A DNA stretch of 64,000 bases from Scilla litardierei. Its lineage: Eukaryota; Streptophyta; Magnoliopsida; Asparagales; Asparagaceae. The translations under genes and the position numbers were made by a program. Below are positions 43,841-53,689 of this stretch, piece by piece; the first letter of the stretch is position 1, and the number at the start of each line of letters is the position of its first letter. A model generated the notes under the pieces. It did not search any database. It saw nothing but the letters and a program-made list of their open reading frames with translations, and was not told the origin of the DNA. Where the stretch lies: contig CM061142.1 of the NCBI GenBank assembly GCA_030789695.1, positions 608,415,659-608,479,658 of the forward strand. Direction: 5' to 3'.

Positions 43841-45270
43841 TTCTCTTGAATGTTGCAAGAGATGATATTTATGATCTTCTACCTGCTACTCACAAACACA
43901 GGAGAAAGTGATAAAAATTATCAATTACAGCAACATCTCTATTTTGGATCATAATGAATGTAATGCCTCGAATAAAGTTGTGTCATATAAAAGCAAACTC
44001 AATGAAAATTTTGTTTCCGAATAGCAACATCAAGTGTTTGAAAAGCTACGGCAATTTGATAGGTTCGTCATGTTTTCCACTCAGATTAATCAAGAGTTTG
44101 TGCTACCAAATGAAGCTAATTTTTTCACAGCCTGAACAGATCCTAGCCAAATCCACATGGAAGATTGATGATAATACTACTTACATCATGGTCCTAAGAT
44201 TGTTCCTATTTTGATTTGTTAAACATTGTCTATAAGCATAAAGTTTGTGTGTTTCATCATGCCAGATTCCTCACTGCTTTTGTGGCCTCATCTCTTTCTT
44301 GCAGGTTCTTGGTTACTCATCCTTCTGCATGCTCGTGGTCAAGTTCTCTCCATAGAAGGATTGATGCACAGCACCTTCGAGTCCAGCATGAAAATGGCCA
44401 GATATTGATATAAAGCAACCAAGTACAAGCATCATCCCTTTAAGATAGTAGTGCAATGGTTGGTTAGTAAATCGCGTTGAGTCATGTCCAAGTCCAGATT
44501 ACTTAGCATTTTATTTGGCTTTATTCAGCTGATTAGACTGACTTGTCATTGTTCAAGCTTTATTCAGCTGATTGGAAAATTTGGATTGGCGTGTCATTGG
44601 TGAAGTTGTGAAGGATACTTTGGTCAAAGTAGCAGAAACAACCTTAAAACGTGTATTTGGTTTGCCTTTTCTATGTTATAATTTATTTAATGTATTTTCA
44701 AATAATAATTGGATAGCAGACCCTCCACTTATCAAGTATCTCATGGTGCAACATTGCACGTGAAATCCCATCAGGTGTGAAACCCTTGTCAAGAAGGTGG
44801 TCTCTCCTGATCTCCTATTATTACTCTCTTCTACACTACCATTCCTAACCAGAGATTTATTTGTTTTCTCCCTTTCTTTTCTTCTAAAACCCAAAGAGGC
44901 CTCAATCTAGCCAGAACTCTATTCAACAGGATTGAGTTCAGCCAATCATCAAACACGCCCCGTCCAACCCGTTTTTATACCCCAGTAGAAGCCAAAATCT
45001 GTTGACCTCCCAAAAAAATAACCTGCAACCCAAATCTAGCAGATTACCTTGATTATCCTTAAACCCCAATCTTAAATAGACTTAAAATCATGTCTAAGTT
45101 GGTCCTTATTAGTTTACATGGCCTATCACATCCTCTCGTAGAGGACAAATGAGTTAACACAAACTACTAATAAGACATGCCATTTCTAGCAGACTTCTAT
45201 ACAAGAATCATTTAATAAAGTAAATTAAGGAGCAAAGGGGGAATCAGTGTACTATCTTAATGAAACGAAC
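43841..45270. other. Intron sequence, no recognised feature
   Basis: AT-rich donor-side part of the 27.6-kb intron. No TE ends or credible ORFs were recognised. Confidence 0.45.
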
Positions 45271-45411
45271 CAGAGATTCTTCACCCTCGCATTCAACAGA
45301 CTCGGCAATAAGGGTGAGTATGTTTGCCATATGTTTCTGTAAATATGACAATTGATGTGCCTCTTCATCAGCTTGTGAGGGCATAAAACGACGGCTGTTA
45401 CTACGTACAAG
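45271..45411 (-). CDS. TBCCD1: TBCCD1-like protein, upstream exon (partial gene)
   Basis: This 141-bp exon encodes 47 residues, starting LVRSNSRRFMPSQADEEAHQ, including LSYLQKHMANILTLIAESV and ending EGEESL. It is the conserved stretch preceding the VLTLE... exon in plant TBCCD1 proteins. A pyrimidine-rich TTGTTTGTTGCAG acceptor precedes CTTGTACG, and the donor is CTG|GTTCG. Length and phase (0-0) allow in-frame joining to 17677. The preceding N-terminal exon was looked for on the minus strand to 64000 and not seen, so the intron before it may exceed 18 kb. Confidence 0.83.
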
Positions 45412-45608
45412 CTGCAACAAACAAACTACTGAATTTAGAACTCGAAAACTGAATCAGAAGACAAATAATAAATAATGCTATTTGCCACAAAATTATCCAC
45501 ATTGCAAGAGCTATTACCAATGTTCTTGATGTCGTGTGAATAAAGTCCTAAATAAATAAGATGACTTTTCATAATCAGTAAGCTGTGAACAAAATACATA
45601 AACATATA
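45412..45608. other. Intron sequence upstream of the exon
   Basis: Short AT-rich intron stretch containing the pyrimidine-rich acceptor of the adjoining exon and nothing else recognised. Confidence 0.5.
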
Positions 45609-45900
45609 TCAATATAAGAGCTGCGATTGACAATTTTTTTAAAAAATATTATTCCTCCCCCAATGAAAAAAATACCAAAACCCCCTAGACGATACCCACA
45701 CTCACACCACTCTTTCCACTTGATCCGGTTTGGATCCGCTTCCAAATTTTGTGGGGGTTTTTTGGGGGGTCCCCGTGCACCCCGAAGATACCGACACATA
45801 CACCCACACTTCCTACTCCTTTTCGTTTGCGTGCATGCACCGCATCCTGTTCGTGGAGGGTTTCGTGGCTCCATGCATTGTGTGTACGGGTTATTTCTAG
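45609..45900 (+). mobile_element. Short Helitron-like element inserted at a relative's 5' end
   Basis: 292 bp: 5' TCAATATAAGAGCTGCGATTG, 3' GTGTACGGGTTATTTCTAG, ending exactly at 45900 and followed by T. Four bases later (45905) a second 5' terminus starts, TCAATATAAGGGCTGAGG, followed by GTTGACAATTTTTAAAAAA as in the first copy. The second copy stops matching near 45955. The interior resembles 40540-40808 in inverse orientation. Confidence 0.75.
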
Positions 45901-46060
45901 TATATCAATATAAGGGCTGAGGTTGACAATTTTTAAAAAAATATTATTCTTCGGACTCCTTGTGTATTCTGCAATTCAGATTCCAAAACTGCTTTTTATT
46001 TGTTTGTTCTTGACATTCTATCTCTCTTATTTGGTCTTTCTTCACATACTGTTTCTTTTT

Positions 46061-46480
46061 TAGGAATAAACTTTCCTCTCCCCCTTCTTGGTGGACTTCT
46101 TGGAGACGTAAGAATATTAGAGCTAGGCATCACTTACTTTGGGATATAGTTATGATGGCTTTTATTTGGGTTATTTGGTTGGAGAAAAATAACCATTTTT
46201 TAATAAATAAAAACAGTCTTTTGATGCTTTTCTGGACTCTACTTTGTTTTTTGTTGATCTTTAGTACTTTTTCCCTTCTTTATAGGCACAAAGTAGATGC
46301 CGCTTTCCTTGTGTATTCAAGGAAGAGAGAGATCATTTCTCTTGCTACCATTGTTCAGTTGATGATTCCTCATTGGATGGTGGCACTCCTCTGGCTGGTG
46401 TTTCTGTTCCTGTTGGTGGCTCTTCTTTGCAGGATAATGTCGGTTATTCCGAGGCTCTGGTGGTGTGGTGCATCCTGATT
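46061..46480 (+). pseudogene. Plant LINE, C-terminal fragment of the reverse transcriptase ORF
   Basis: The frame FPLPPSWWTSW, then MAFIWVIWLEKNNHFLINKN and LLMLFWTLLCF, resembles the zinc-binding end of plant L1-type ORF2 proteins (the W-x-I-W-L-E-R-N-N motif). It is only the tail, probably a 5'-truncated copy, with later frame drift. No clear poly(A) tail or target duplication was seen. Confidence 0.6.
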
Positions 46481-46619
46481 AAGTTAAACCTTTCTTTTGG
46501 GAGTTCGTTTGTTGGCTGAGCTTATTATATTGGTTGATTATGTGTGTTAGGTAGTTTCTCATGTTGATGTTTGCAGGTGCTTAGTTGTAATGTTTGATGT
46601 TGAATTGTCCTTTTTTATT

Positions 46620-47240
46620 GGTCATATCTCGTGACCATGGGTCACGGTGCATTTAAAATATTCCACCGAAAGATTTCTAACTCATTCGTTACATGTCCAC
46701 CTAAAAAAATTTGTAGGCTCTTCAAAATCCCCCAAAAAAATTTGCACCACCGAAAAATTTCAACCCGTTCAAAACCTCTCCCCAAAAAAGTCTGTAGCCT
46801 CTTCAAAATCCCCGAAAAAAATTTGCAGCAACCTTTAAAATATTGCCCCAACAAAAAATTTTAACCGCATTCAAACTAAAATTTAATTCCTCCAGAGAAT
46901 TTAGATCCTCCCAATATTTAGTTTCATTCAGATTTAGTTATATCAAAATTTTAAATTAAAATTTAATTCCCTCTAGAGAATTTAGTTCACCAAAAAATTT
47001 AGTTCCTCCAAAAAATTAATTCCCTTCAGATTTAGTTCCTCCCAGAATTTAAAATTTTATTTTCCATAATTTAATTCCTTCAGGTTTAGTTTCCCTCAAA
47101 AATTGTGTTTTCCCCTAAAATTTTCACAAACTCGCATCTTATCCATTGGTTTCTCAAGATTCAATTGCAACCGTCTTTCGACCAACCCTTTTGTCCTAGT
47201 CAGCACCCACATTCAAAAAATCCCTCAATTATATAATAGA
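46620..47240 (-). mobile_element. Helitron-like element of a tandem pair
   Basis: Minus strand: 5' TCTATTATATAATTGAGGG at 47240; 3' hairpin CCGTGACCCATGGTCACG, then AGATATGACCAA, a mutated terminus, near 46620. The interior has the AATTTAGTTCC periodic phrases and TTTGTCCTAGTCAGC shared with the 39824 copy. Confidence 0.68.
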
Positions 47241-47815
47241 TAGTCAAAACTCGTGACCATATGTCACGGTGTATTCAAAAATATTTCTCTGAAAAATTTC
47301 AATTCATTCAAAATCTATCCCCAAAAAAGTTTGCAACCTCTTCAAAATCCAAAAAAAATTTGCAACCGCCTTCAAACCATACCCCCAACAAAAAAGTTTA
47401 ACCACATTCAAAATAAAATTTAGTTCCACCAGAGAATTTAGTTCCGTCCAGATTTAGTTCACTCAAAATTTAAAATTTTGGTTCCCTTCAGATTTAGTTC
47501 CCTTCAAAATTTTAAATTAAAATTTAGTCCACAAAGAGAATATAATTACCCATATTTTAATTACCACCCAAATTTACTTCCCCAAAATTTAAAATTTTAT
47601 TTCTCTCAAAATTTAGTTCCCTCCAGATTTAGTTTAACCTAAAATTTTAGAATTTCCTCCCAACCCTCACCCAATTTTAAGGTTTTTCTTTCAAAATTTT
47701 CACAAACTCTCATCATATCCATTAATTCCTCAAGATTTAATCACAGCAATCCTTCTACCCATCCTTTTGTTCTAGTCAGCAAACTCATTCAAAATATCCC
47801 TCAATTGTATTATAT
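47241..47815 (-). mobile_element. Helitron-like element of a tandem pair
   Basis: Its 3' end (hairpin CCGTGACATATGGTCACGAG, then TTTTGACTA) abuts the 5' TCTATTATA of the copy at 46620-47240. Its own 5' end (ACAATTGAGGGATATTTTG) runs into a TA tract near 47810. The interior carries the same AATTTAGTTCC periodic phrases. Confidence 0.65.
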
Positions 47816-47820
47816 ATATA

Positions 47821-48213
47821 CATAGAATAATGGGTACCATATAACATATGAAGCTAAGTCTCATCTACGACCTCCAAAACTCCATCCTTCGCTATTCTTT
47901 TCAAAATATCGAAACCGTTCATTTTCATGTTCATATTATAAAATCCAAGAACACGAATTTCGGGTGGACCTAAGAAGTTTTGCATGTTCATCCACCCAAC
48001 GCAAAAGTTCTATTCATGCAAAACCATAAATTCATAACAGGTGGATGAATGGGAAAACCCCCTTAGGTTCGAATATTCGATGTTTTGGAGTTTTAAAATG
48101 TAGATCAAAATGAACAATTCCGATCCTCCGAAAAAATAACTGAGTGTGAAGTTTTGGAGGCACATATAAGGCTTAGCCTCATATGTCATATGATACTCAG
48201 TATTCTCTCATAT
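47821..48213. mobile_element. Foldback element FB8 in a (TA)-rich tract
   Basis: Outer arms pair (ACATATGAAGCTAAGTCTCAT with ATAAGGCTTAGCCTCATATGT). The inner parts share TTCATTTTGATC/GATCAAAATGAACAATTC and the GTTCTATTCATGCAAAACC centre with FB5. No coding capacity. Confidence 0.7.
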
Positions 48214-48269
48214 GTATGTGTGTGTCCATATCTATATCTATATCTATGTGTGTGTATCAGCTAAACCGT

Positions 48270-48440
48270 TACACTTGCGACATGTGTATGAACGAGCAGA
48301 ACTCCTTGAATTCATTTGAAAATTGGAGTTTTGGGATTTTAGAATACGAAAATCAAAATGAACGATTCGGATCGAAGGAAAAGATTGGGATGGGTGTTTA
48401 ATGCTACCAAAGATAAAATTTCCTTCTTTGGTAATTGATA
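48270..48440. mobile_element. Half foldback remnant FB10
   Basis: It carries only the right arm of the FB5/FB8/FB9 group: ATGAACGAGCAGAACTCC, TTTGAAAATTGGAGTTTT and ATCAAAATGAACGATTCGGA. The matching left arm is missing. Confidence 0.55.
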
Positions 48441-48454
48441 CACATTTTTCACTC

Positions 48455-48487
48455 TCTCTCTCTCTCTCTCTCACTCTCTCTCTCTCA
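48455..48487. repeat. (CT)n microsatellite
   Basis: A CT tract of about 33 bases with one CA interruption. Confidence 0.95.
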
Positions 48488-49279
48488 TATGGCTGAGCTG
48501 CTGAAGCACTGGCTCCATCCTATTGTCTAAAGAATATAAGGGTTGCAGTCCATTATAGTCTATTAGAAATGTCCAAAATGACTTGCCAGGTTAGTAATAG
48601 AGATATAGATATAAGCATCTCTTCGCAATATTTACGGCCATCGTCCACAGCCATTCAAACTTCTGAGGCAACATTTTTAAGCCAATAGTAGATGTAATTC
48701 TAATTAAAGATGCCTCCATGAAAACTTTGGGAAACTTATATGACATCATGTTTCTATGACAACAAACCATCAGTCGAGGTAACTTAGCGGACTAGTTTTA
48801 GGTGGGTAGAAGCAACATCCAACTCCTTTTAGTCTATTATATTGGGAAAGGTCAAGGATAGATTGGAACGAGTTATAAATGGCATGACCCATGTAACACA
48901 TTCACTTCGAGAAAGTCATCTCCTACAACCGAAATACCGATTATACCAGAATATTAATAGATATAACTCACTTCCCTTATGACCCTTATCCAATTACATC
49001 CACACCTTTCCCGAATCCCCAAATCCTAAATGTGTTAAAACATACATCTATTCTTCTTGCTAGCGGTGGCAATCGGTAAAGCATGTATCCCTTTATCTTT
49101 ACCCTATCACCCAAATTTTTAGAGCAAAGTGAAAGTTTATACCTATTTATACAATTAGTACAGTTAACGTCAAGAATTTTTGCACATTTATGTAAAATGG
49201 TATTAAAAGGTAAACATTCATGCCCATTTACCACACGGCATTTCTAATGATTTTATGCTTCTAATGTATTTCTACATAT
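48488..49279. other. Intron or 5' gene sequence, nothing recognised
   Basis: AT-rich sequence without TE ends or credible coding potential on either strand. Confidence 0.4.
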
Positions 49280-49284
49280 GAACT

Positions 49285-49734
49285 TGATAGGATTTTCTAG
49301 AGTTTTTATGCAGAAAATATCATTTTTGGTGAAAAGGAAAGATTTTTATGTGGAAAATTGGATTTTTAGGGTTAGAAAGATGGATTTGGGGGAAAAGGAT
49401 TGTAACTTTATTGAAGATAAACTGAAATAAAGGGTGATACAAGATAAAAGTTGAGACCTTTCGAGAGGATCTCGCTCTTCCAAGCCGTCGATTAGAGAGG
49501 GGACCGCGCTCTCCAATGAAAAGATGGATGATCTCACCTCAAACAAGTTTTCTTCACAATAATCAAGCATGGAAACCCATATCCTCATACCCCCTATAAA
49601 TAATAAAATGAAAATACGAATCATAAAAAAGACCCTCTAAACTGAAAATTACGAAAAGACCCTAGAAATCCGAAAATTACGAAAACGCCCCTAACGGGCA
49701 TGAACTGCAAATCTGAAAATCTGTGTTTCCATCA
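49285..49734 (-). repeat. 3' LTR of the gag-only element
   Basis: 450 bp. In plus orientation it starts TGATAGGATTTTCTAG and ends GTGTTTCCATCA. It pairs with 51385-51820 through GGATTTTTAGGGTTAG, GAGACCTTTCGAGA and CTCAAACAAGTTTTCTTCAC. Confidence 0.92.
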
Positions 49735-51370
49735 TTACTCCGCCCAAAAACACCGTGTCCTCAAGGTGGTGCATCAAATACATGGAAGATGCTACTCCAA
49801 GTGGGTCGTCGGTGTCCTCCTTTAGCTGACGGGCTGCGAAAACTGGAACCACTCCAAGTCCATCTAGACATCCTCTCCTCAGAAAGGCAATCCTCAATCA
49901 ACTGTGACAGATCCATGGTCTCCATCAGTCCTCTAGGCCTCTGAATGCAGAGCTGGGCGCGAATAGTTGGTTTGAGCCCCTTCATGAAGCTTTCCTTCAA
50001 AGTCTCCTCTGGTCTGCCCATTGATCATCCCGACTGTGCATCGAACTTTTCTCGATATTCCCTAACAGATCCATCCTGCTTTAGTGCCAACAGCTGCTCC
50101 TGTAAATTTCCTTCCTAGGCATCTCGAAATCTCTCAACCAAGCAGTCATTGAGCTCTTTCCACAAGCGTATATGTCGCATCCGCTCTCTCCACTGGAACC
50201 AAAAGAGTGCCTCTCCTTTGAACAGACGCCAGCCACCTCCAGTTTCTACCTCTTCATCATACGTGACACCGCAAAGAATCTCTCAGCTCAATAGATACAG
50301 CCATAAGGATCATCCCTCTCGAACAACGGCCTCTTCAGTTTTTTCACTTTGCCCCCAGCCCCAAGTCGCTACTGGTCCACTCGTCCTCCTACGTTTCGAT
50401 AATAAAGGGGTGGTTAATAATTACCATGGCGTACCTATTTGCGTCGCCCACAGCCCCTCCTAGGGCTATCGCCATTACCGCCTCAATCATGCTCATCCAA
50501 AGCATAGTCATCAACATTCTCCTCAAAGCATGGATCCCCGTCATAATCGGCGTGAAACTACGCGTAAGCTTGAAGTACTGGGCCTCGTCGATTCTCTGCC
50601 GCATACCAAGGCACACGAAGTGCCAAAACCTCCTACACGTCATCCTCGGGCCCTGGAAGAAGCCCAAATTTGTCATCGGAGTCTCGACGGGCTCCCTGCA
50701 AGTCTCAAGTCATGGGCCATCCTTCCAAGGCTCGACGTGTCTCTGGCTGGCCTACCAGGGCCTACAGAATTGACGTCATCGTCGATTCTCTGCGCTGGCG
50801 GGCCTGCCAGCGCCCTGGCGGGCCTGCATGGGACTGTCGACCCTGCAGTGGCCCTATTGAGGCCTACAGCGGCATGCAGCGGACCTGCAGGCCCTGCAGC
50901 GGACCTGCAGGCACCCTACAGGGGCCTGGCGACCCTGCAGCATGGCCGTGGACCCTGCTAGCCCTGCAAGGGGTCGCGGAACCTCCCATGAGCACGGCTA
51001 GGGTTTTCCCGCTCCGTAGGATTTTCTTCCGCTCTGTCGGATCCTTCCTCTGCATCATATAGAAAGCATTCTTTAAACTATTCTTCCTTCTCTTTCTTTT
51101 TCGTCAAAGTTGCCGCATTTTGCCCTATATCTGAATTTTCGCCCAAATCTAAATTTTTGGCCAAAGTTGTCACCTTTAGATCCACGAATTGTTGCATTAT
51201 GGTTTGCATAAATGTTTCAAATTTTGCATCCATCCGCGCCTCAAGCCCTTTAATCGACGCCTTGACCTCAGATCTGAGAATTCTTCATATATTTAATTTC
51301 GCCATCGAATCTTTCCTCTAAATCTTCAATCTTTTTTGTTGTAGCCGACTCCATGGATGCGAAGATCGTT
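49735..51370 (-). pseudogene. gag joined to a chromodomain tail
   Basis: From right to left on the minus strand: a leader region (51370 down), a GC-rich linker (50800-50960, repeated CTGCAGG phrases), and capsid pieces (ETLKESFMKGLKPTIRAQLC, then IQRPRGLMETMDLSQLIEDC, 49890-50000). Almost immediately after comes ASSMYLMHHLEDTVFLGG (49747-49805), equivalent to the last chromodomain residues of the 8649 element (FHLEDKVALLGG). A deletion of roughly 3.5 kb therefore removed the pol domains. Stops are present. Confidence 0.8.
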
Positions 51371-51384
51371 GCTCTGACACCACT

Positions 51385-51820
51385 TGGTAGGATTTTCTAG
51401 GGTTTTTTTGCAGAAAAGATGATTTTTTTTTGGTAAAAAGGAGAGATTTTTAAAGGAGAAATGGGATTTTTAGGGTTAGGAAGAGGGATTTGGGGGAAAA
51501 GATTGTAAATTTATTGATGAAAAACTAAAATAAAAGGAAAAATGATAAAATTTGAGACCTTTCGAGATGATCTCGCGTTCCCAAGCCATCAAATCGAGAG
51601 TGGACAGCGTTCTTCAATGAAAAGAGTGATAATCTCACCTCAAACAAGTTTTCTTCACAATAATGAAGCATTAATGAAGCATGAAAATCATTAATCACCC
51701 TGACCGCCTATAAATAATAAACTGAAAATAACAAATTACAAAAAAGACCCTAGAAATCCGAATATTACGAAAACACCCCAACATGCCAAACTGCAAATCC
51801 AAAAATCTCTGATCCCATCA
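51385..51820 (-). repeat. 5' LTR of the gag-only element
   Basis: 436 bp. In plus orientation it starts TGGTAGGATTTTCTAG and ends GATCCCATCA. It is next to the minus-strand PBS (51371-51382). Confidence 0.92.
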
Positions 51821-51920
51821 GAACTACTTCAGACTAACATATGATATACGGAGTACTTCATGCAATTATATATTGAATAGCTTCATTGTGAATTTATGTG
51901 TTTCTCATTACTACATAAGT

Positions 51921-52258
51921 GAAAAATGGGCATCACCTAGCTTAGCATTAAACCCACACTCTCCCTTATTTTTTCATTCGATCCGATCTGTTCATTTTGA
52001 TCTTTATGTTCTATCAAATTTTCAAGTGATTTTGCTAGTTCATCCACTCGTCATAAGTTTATCAATTTCGTAGTAATAAAAATTTTTGCAACGGTTAGAT
52101 AAATAAGTAAACCCCTTAGGTTTCATTTGAAAATTGTTAGTTTGATATTTTAGAACATGAAGATCAATATGAACAGCGCAGTATATCGTCAGAAAAATGA
52201 GTGTTTGGGTTACGTGAGTTAGCCAAAAAGAAAATTTCCTCCTTGACAAGCTTTACCC
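51921..52258. mobile_element. Foldback element FB9
   Basis: Left arm CCCACACTCTCCC... and TCTGTTCATTTTGATCTT pair with right arm AAGATCAATATGAACAGCG. The right end AAGCTTTACCCC matches FB7. The arms are diverged (old copy). The remaining bases of 51826-52528 show no feature. Confidence 0.6.
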
Positions 52259-52533
52259 CTATTGCTCGCTAGATAATATACAGATTGGTAAAAAATTTTA
52301 AAATAAACAAATAAGTATACATATTAATTGTGTAACTGAACATGCTTTAGACTCTTAGTTGTCAACATTTACATATGTATGGTTGCTCATTTTCATCTAT
52401 AGCATTGCTTGTTTATTTACAACAAGATTTCTATAACTTTTTTAAGTTATTTTTCATGTTATTTATTTACCCTAGAGTAAATCTAGGTTTAAGAGCTAGG
52501 TTTCGGTTTTTGATGCTTTTTGATTAAAGGTTT

Positions 52534-53013
52534 TGATGAGAATACATCCAGTTCGAGATTAAGTCTTTTTTAGATTTTATTTGAGATAGAGTTTAAGTCC
52601 TTTTGAGTTTTTTAGTTTTTGAGTTTTAAATTATTTTGGTATTCTATGAGAGTTTAAGGCATTTTGAGTCTTTTACTTATTTTAGATCTTTTATTTATTT
52701 TGATATTTTAGTTTCACATCGGATGTAATTTTTAAAAATCAAGTTGTAAGCATATATAAAGTCACAAACTTTTTTTAAAAAGAGTTGAATAAAATTTGAG
52801 AAATTTAATGTAAGTTTTGTGTTTCCTAAAAATTAAGCCTTTTACATTAGAGTGTGAGTGGTATTGATTTCATAAGCATGAGTTTCGAAAAAATGCAGGG
52901 TGAGAGGCGTATGATCATCATATCTACATGGCATGAGGCCCAAAAACTTATCAAATCCCTAGTTTCTTCTTCTCCAAATCTTCATCATAATTTTCTTCTT
53001 TCATCATGCGTCA
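52534..53013 (+). repeat. 5' LTR of the MULE-bearing retrotransposon
   Basis: 480 bp, with TATATAAAGTCACAAA (promoter-like) and AATAAAATTTGAG phrases shared with the 3' copy. It ends ATGCGTCA. Confidence 0.85.
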
Positions 53014-53017
53014 CATT

Positions 53018-53030
53018 TGGTATCAAAGCC
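53018..53030 (+). promoter_or_regulatory. Primer binding site of the MULE-bearing retrotransposon
   Basis: TGGTATCAAAGCC, four bases after the LTR, is close to the initiator-tRNA-Met complement with one central change. Confidence 0.8.
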
Positions 53031-53034
53031 AACA

Positions 53035-53043
53035 ATACTGAAA
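53035..53043. repeat. 9-bp target duplication, left copy
   Basis: ATACTGAAA, identical to 60252-60260, directly outside the inverted repeats of the MULE. Nine bases is the hallmark of Mutator insertion. Confidence 0.95.
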
Positions 53044-53199
53044 GGACAATTTTTGCAAAGAGGCCAAAAATTAAAAATAATTAGCAAAATCGACCTATAA
53101 TAAAATAATTAGCAAAACCGTCCTCCTCTTGCCCAGTTAGCACAGGAGCTGCTGCATGGGCATCGATGGCGTGTGGCCCATGGGCCGCAGCTTCCAAGT
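53044..53199. repeat. Left terminal inverted repeat of the MULE
   Basis: It matches the inverse of 60093-60251 with about a dozen differences. It contains TTGCCCAGTTAGCA, ATCGATGGCGTGT and CCCATGGGCCGCA. Confidence 0.95.
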
Positions 53200-53210
53200 G
53201 TGGCCAATAA

Positions 53211-53461
53211 CTTGCACTGATACAGAAACTCAATATCAGCAGATGTTGCTTCTGCTCCTACTCCCCCAATACTTCACCACTGATTAATAACAGCATATGC
53301 ATATAAATCAAAAATTGTCACAAATAATGCTCACACTTGCACTGATACAGAAACTCAATATCAACAAGATGTTGCTTCTGCTCATACTCCCCCAATACTT
53401 CACGACTGATTAATCACAGCATATGCATATAAATCAAAAATTGTCACAAATAATGCTTACA
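53211..53461. repeat. 125-bp subterminal tandem repeat of the MULE
   Basis: Two copies begin CTTGCACTGATACAGAAAC (53211 and 53336), with few differences. Subterminal repeats in MULEs often serve as transposase or host-factor binding sites. Confidence 0.9.
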
Positions 53462-53689
53462 CTCATACTTCTCACAGCCTTAGCGTTTCACAAATATCAC
53501 AAATAGTATATCACATCACATCACATCGATATCAGAAAGATCATATAAATCAAGACACAGCACATCGAATTCATCAAGCTTACATAACACATATCACAAA
53601 CAACATTGAATTCATCAACCATAGTATTTTCACATTGCATATCACATCGAAATCAACAAAATTACATAAAACATATAGCAAACATACAT

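Larger units (their letters stand above)
49285..51820 (-). mobile_element. Gag-only gypsy derivative with perfect target duplication
   Basis: A 2.5-kb element between exact GAACT duplications (49280-49284, 51821-51825). LTRs 49285-49734 and 51385-51820. The minus-strand PBS TGGTGTCAGAGC lies just inside the right LTR. The internal region is only 1650 bp: gag, a GC-rich linker, and then directly the last residues of a chromodomain. Protease, RT, RNase H and most of integrase are missing. It must have moved with enzymes from relatives. Confidence 0.92.

Noticed and set aside
45627..45920. 97-codon plus-strand ORF
   Set aside because: It covers a short non-autonomous Helitron and ends in its terminus.
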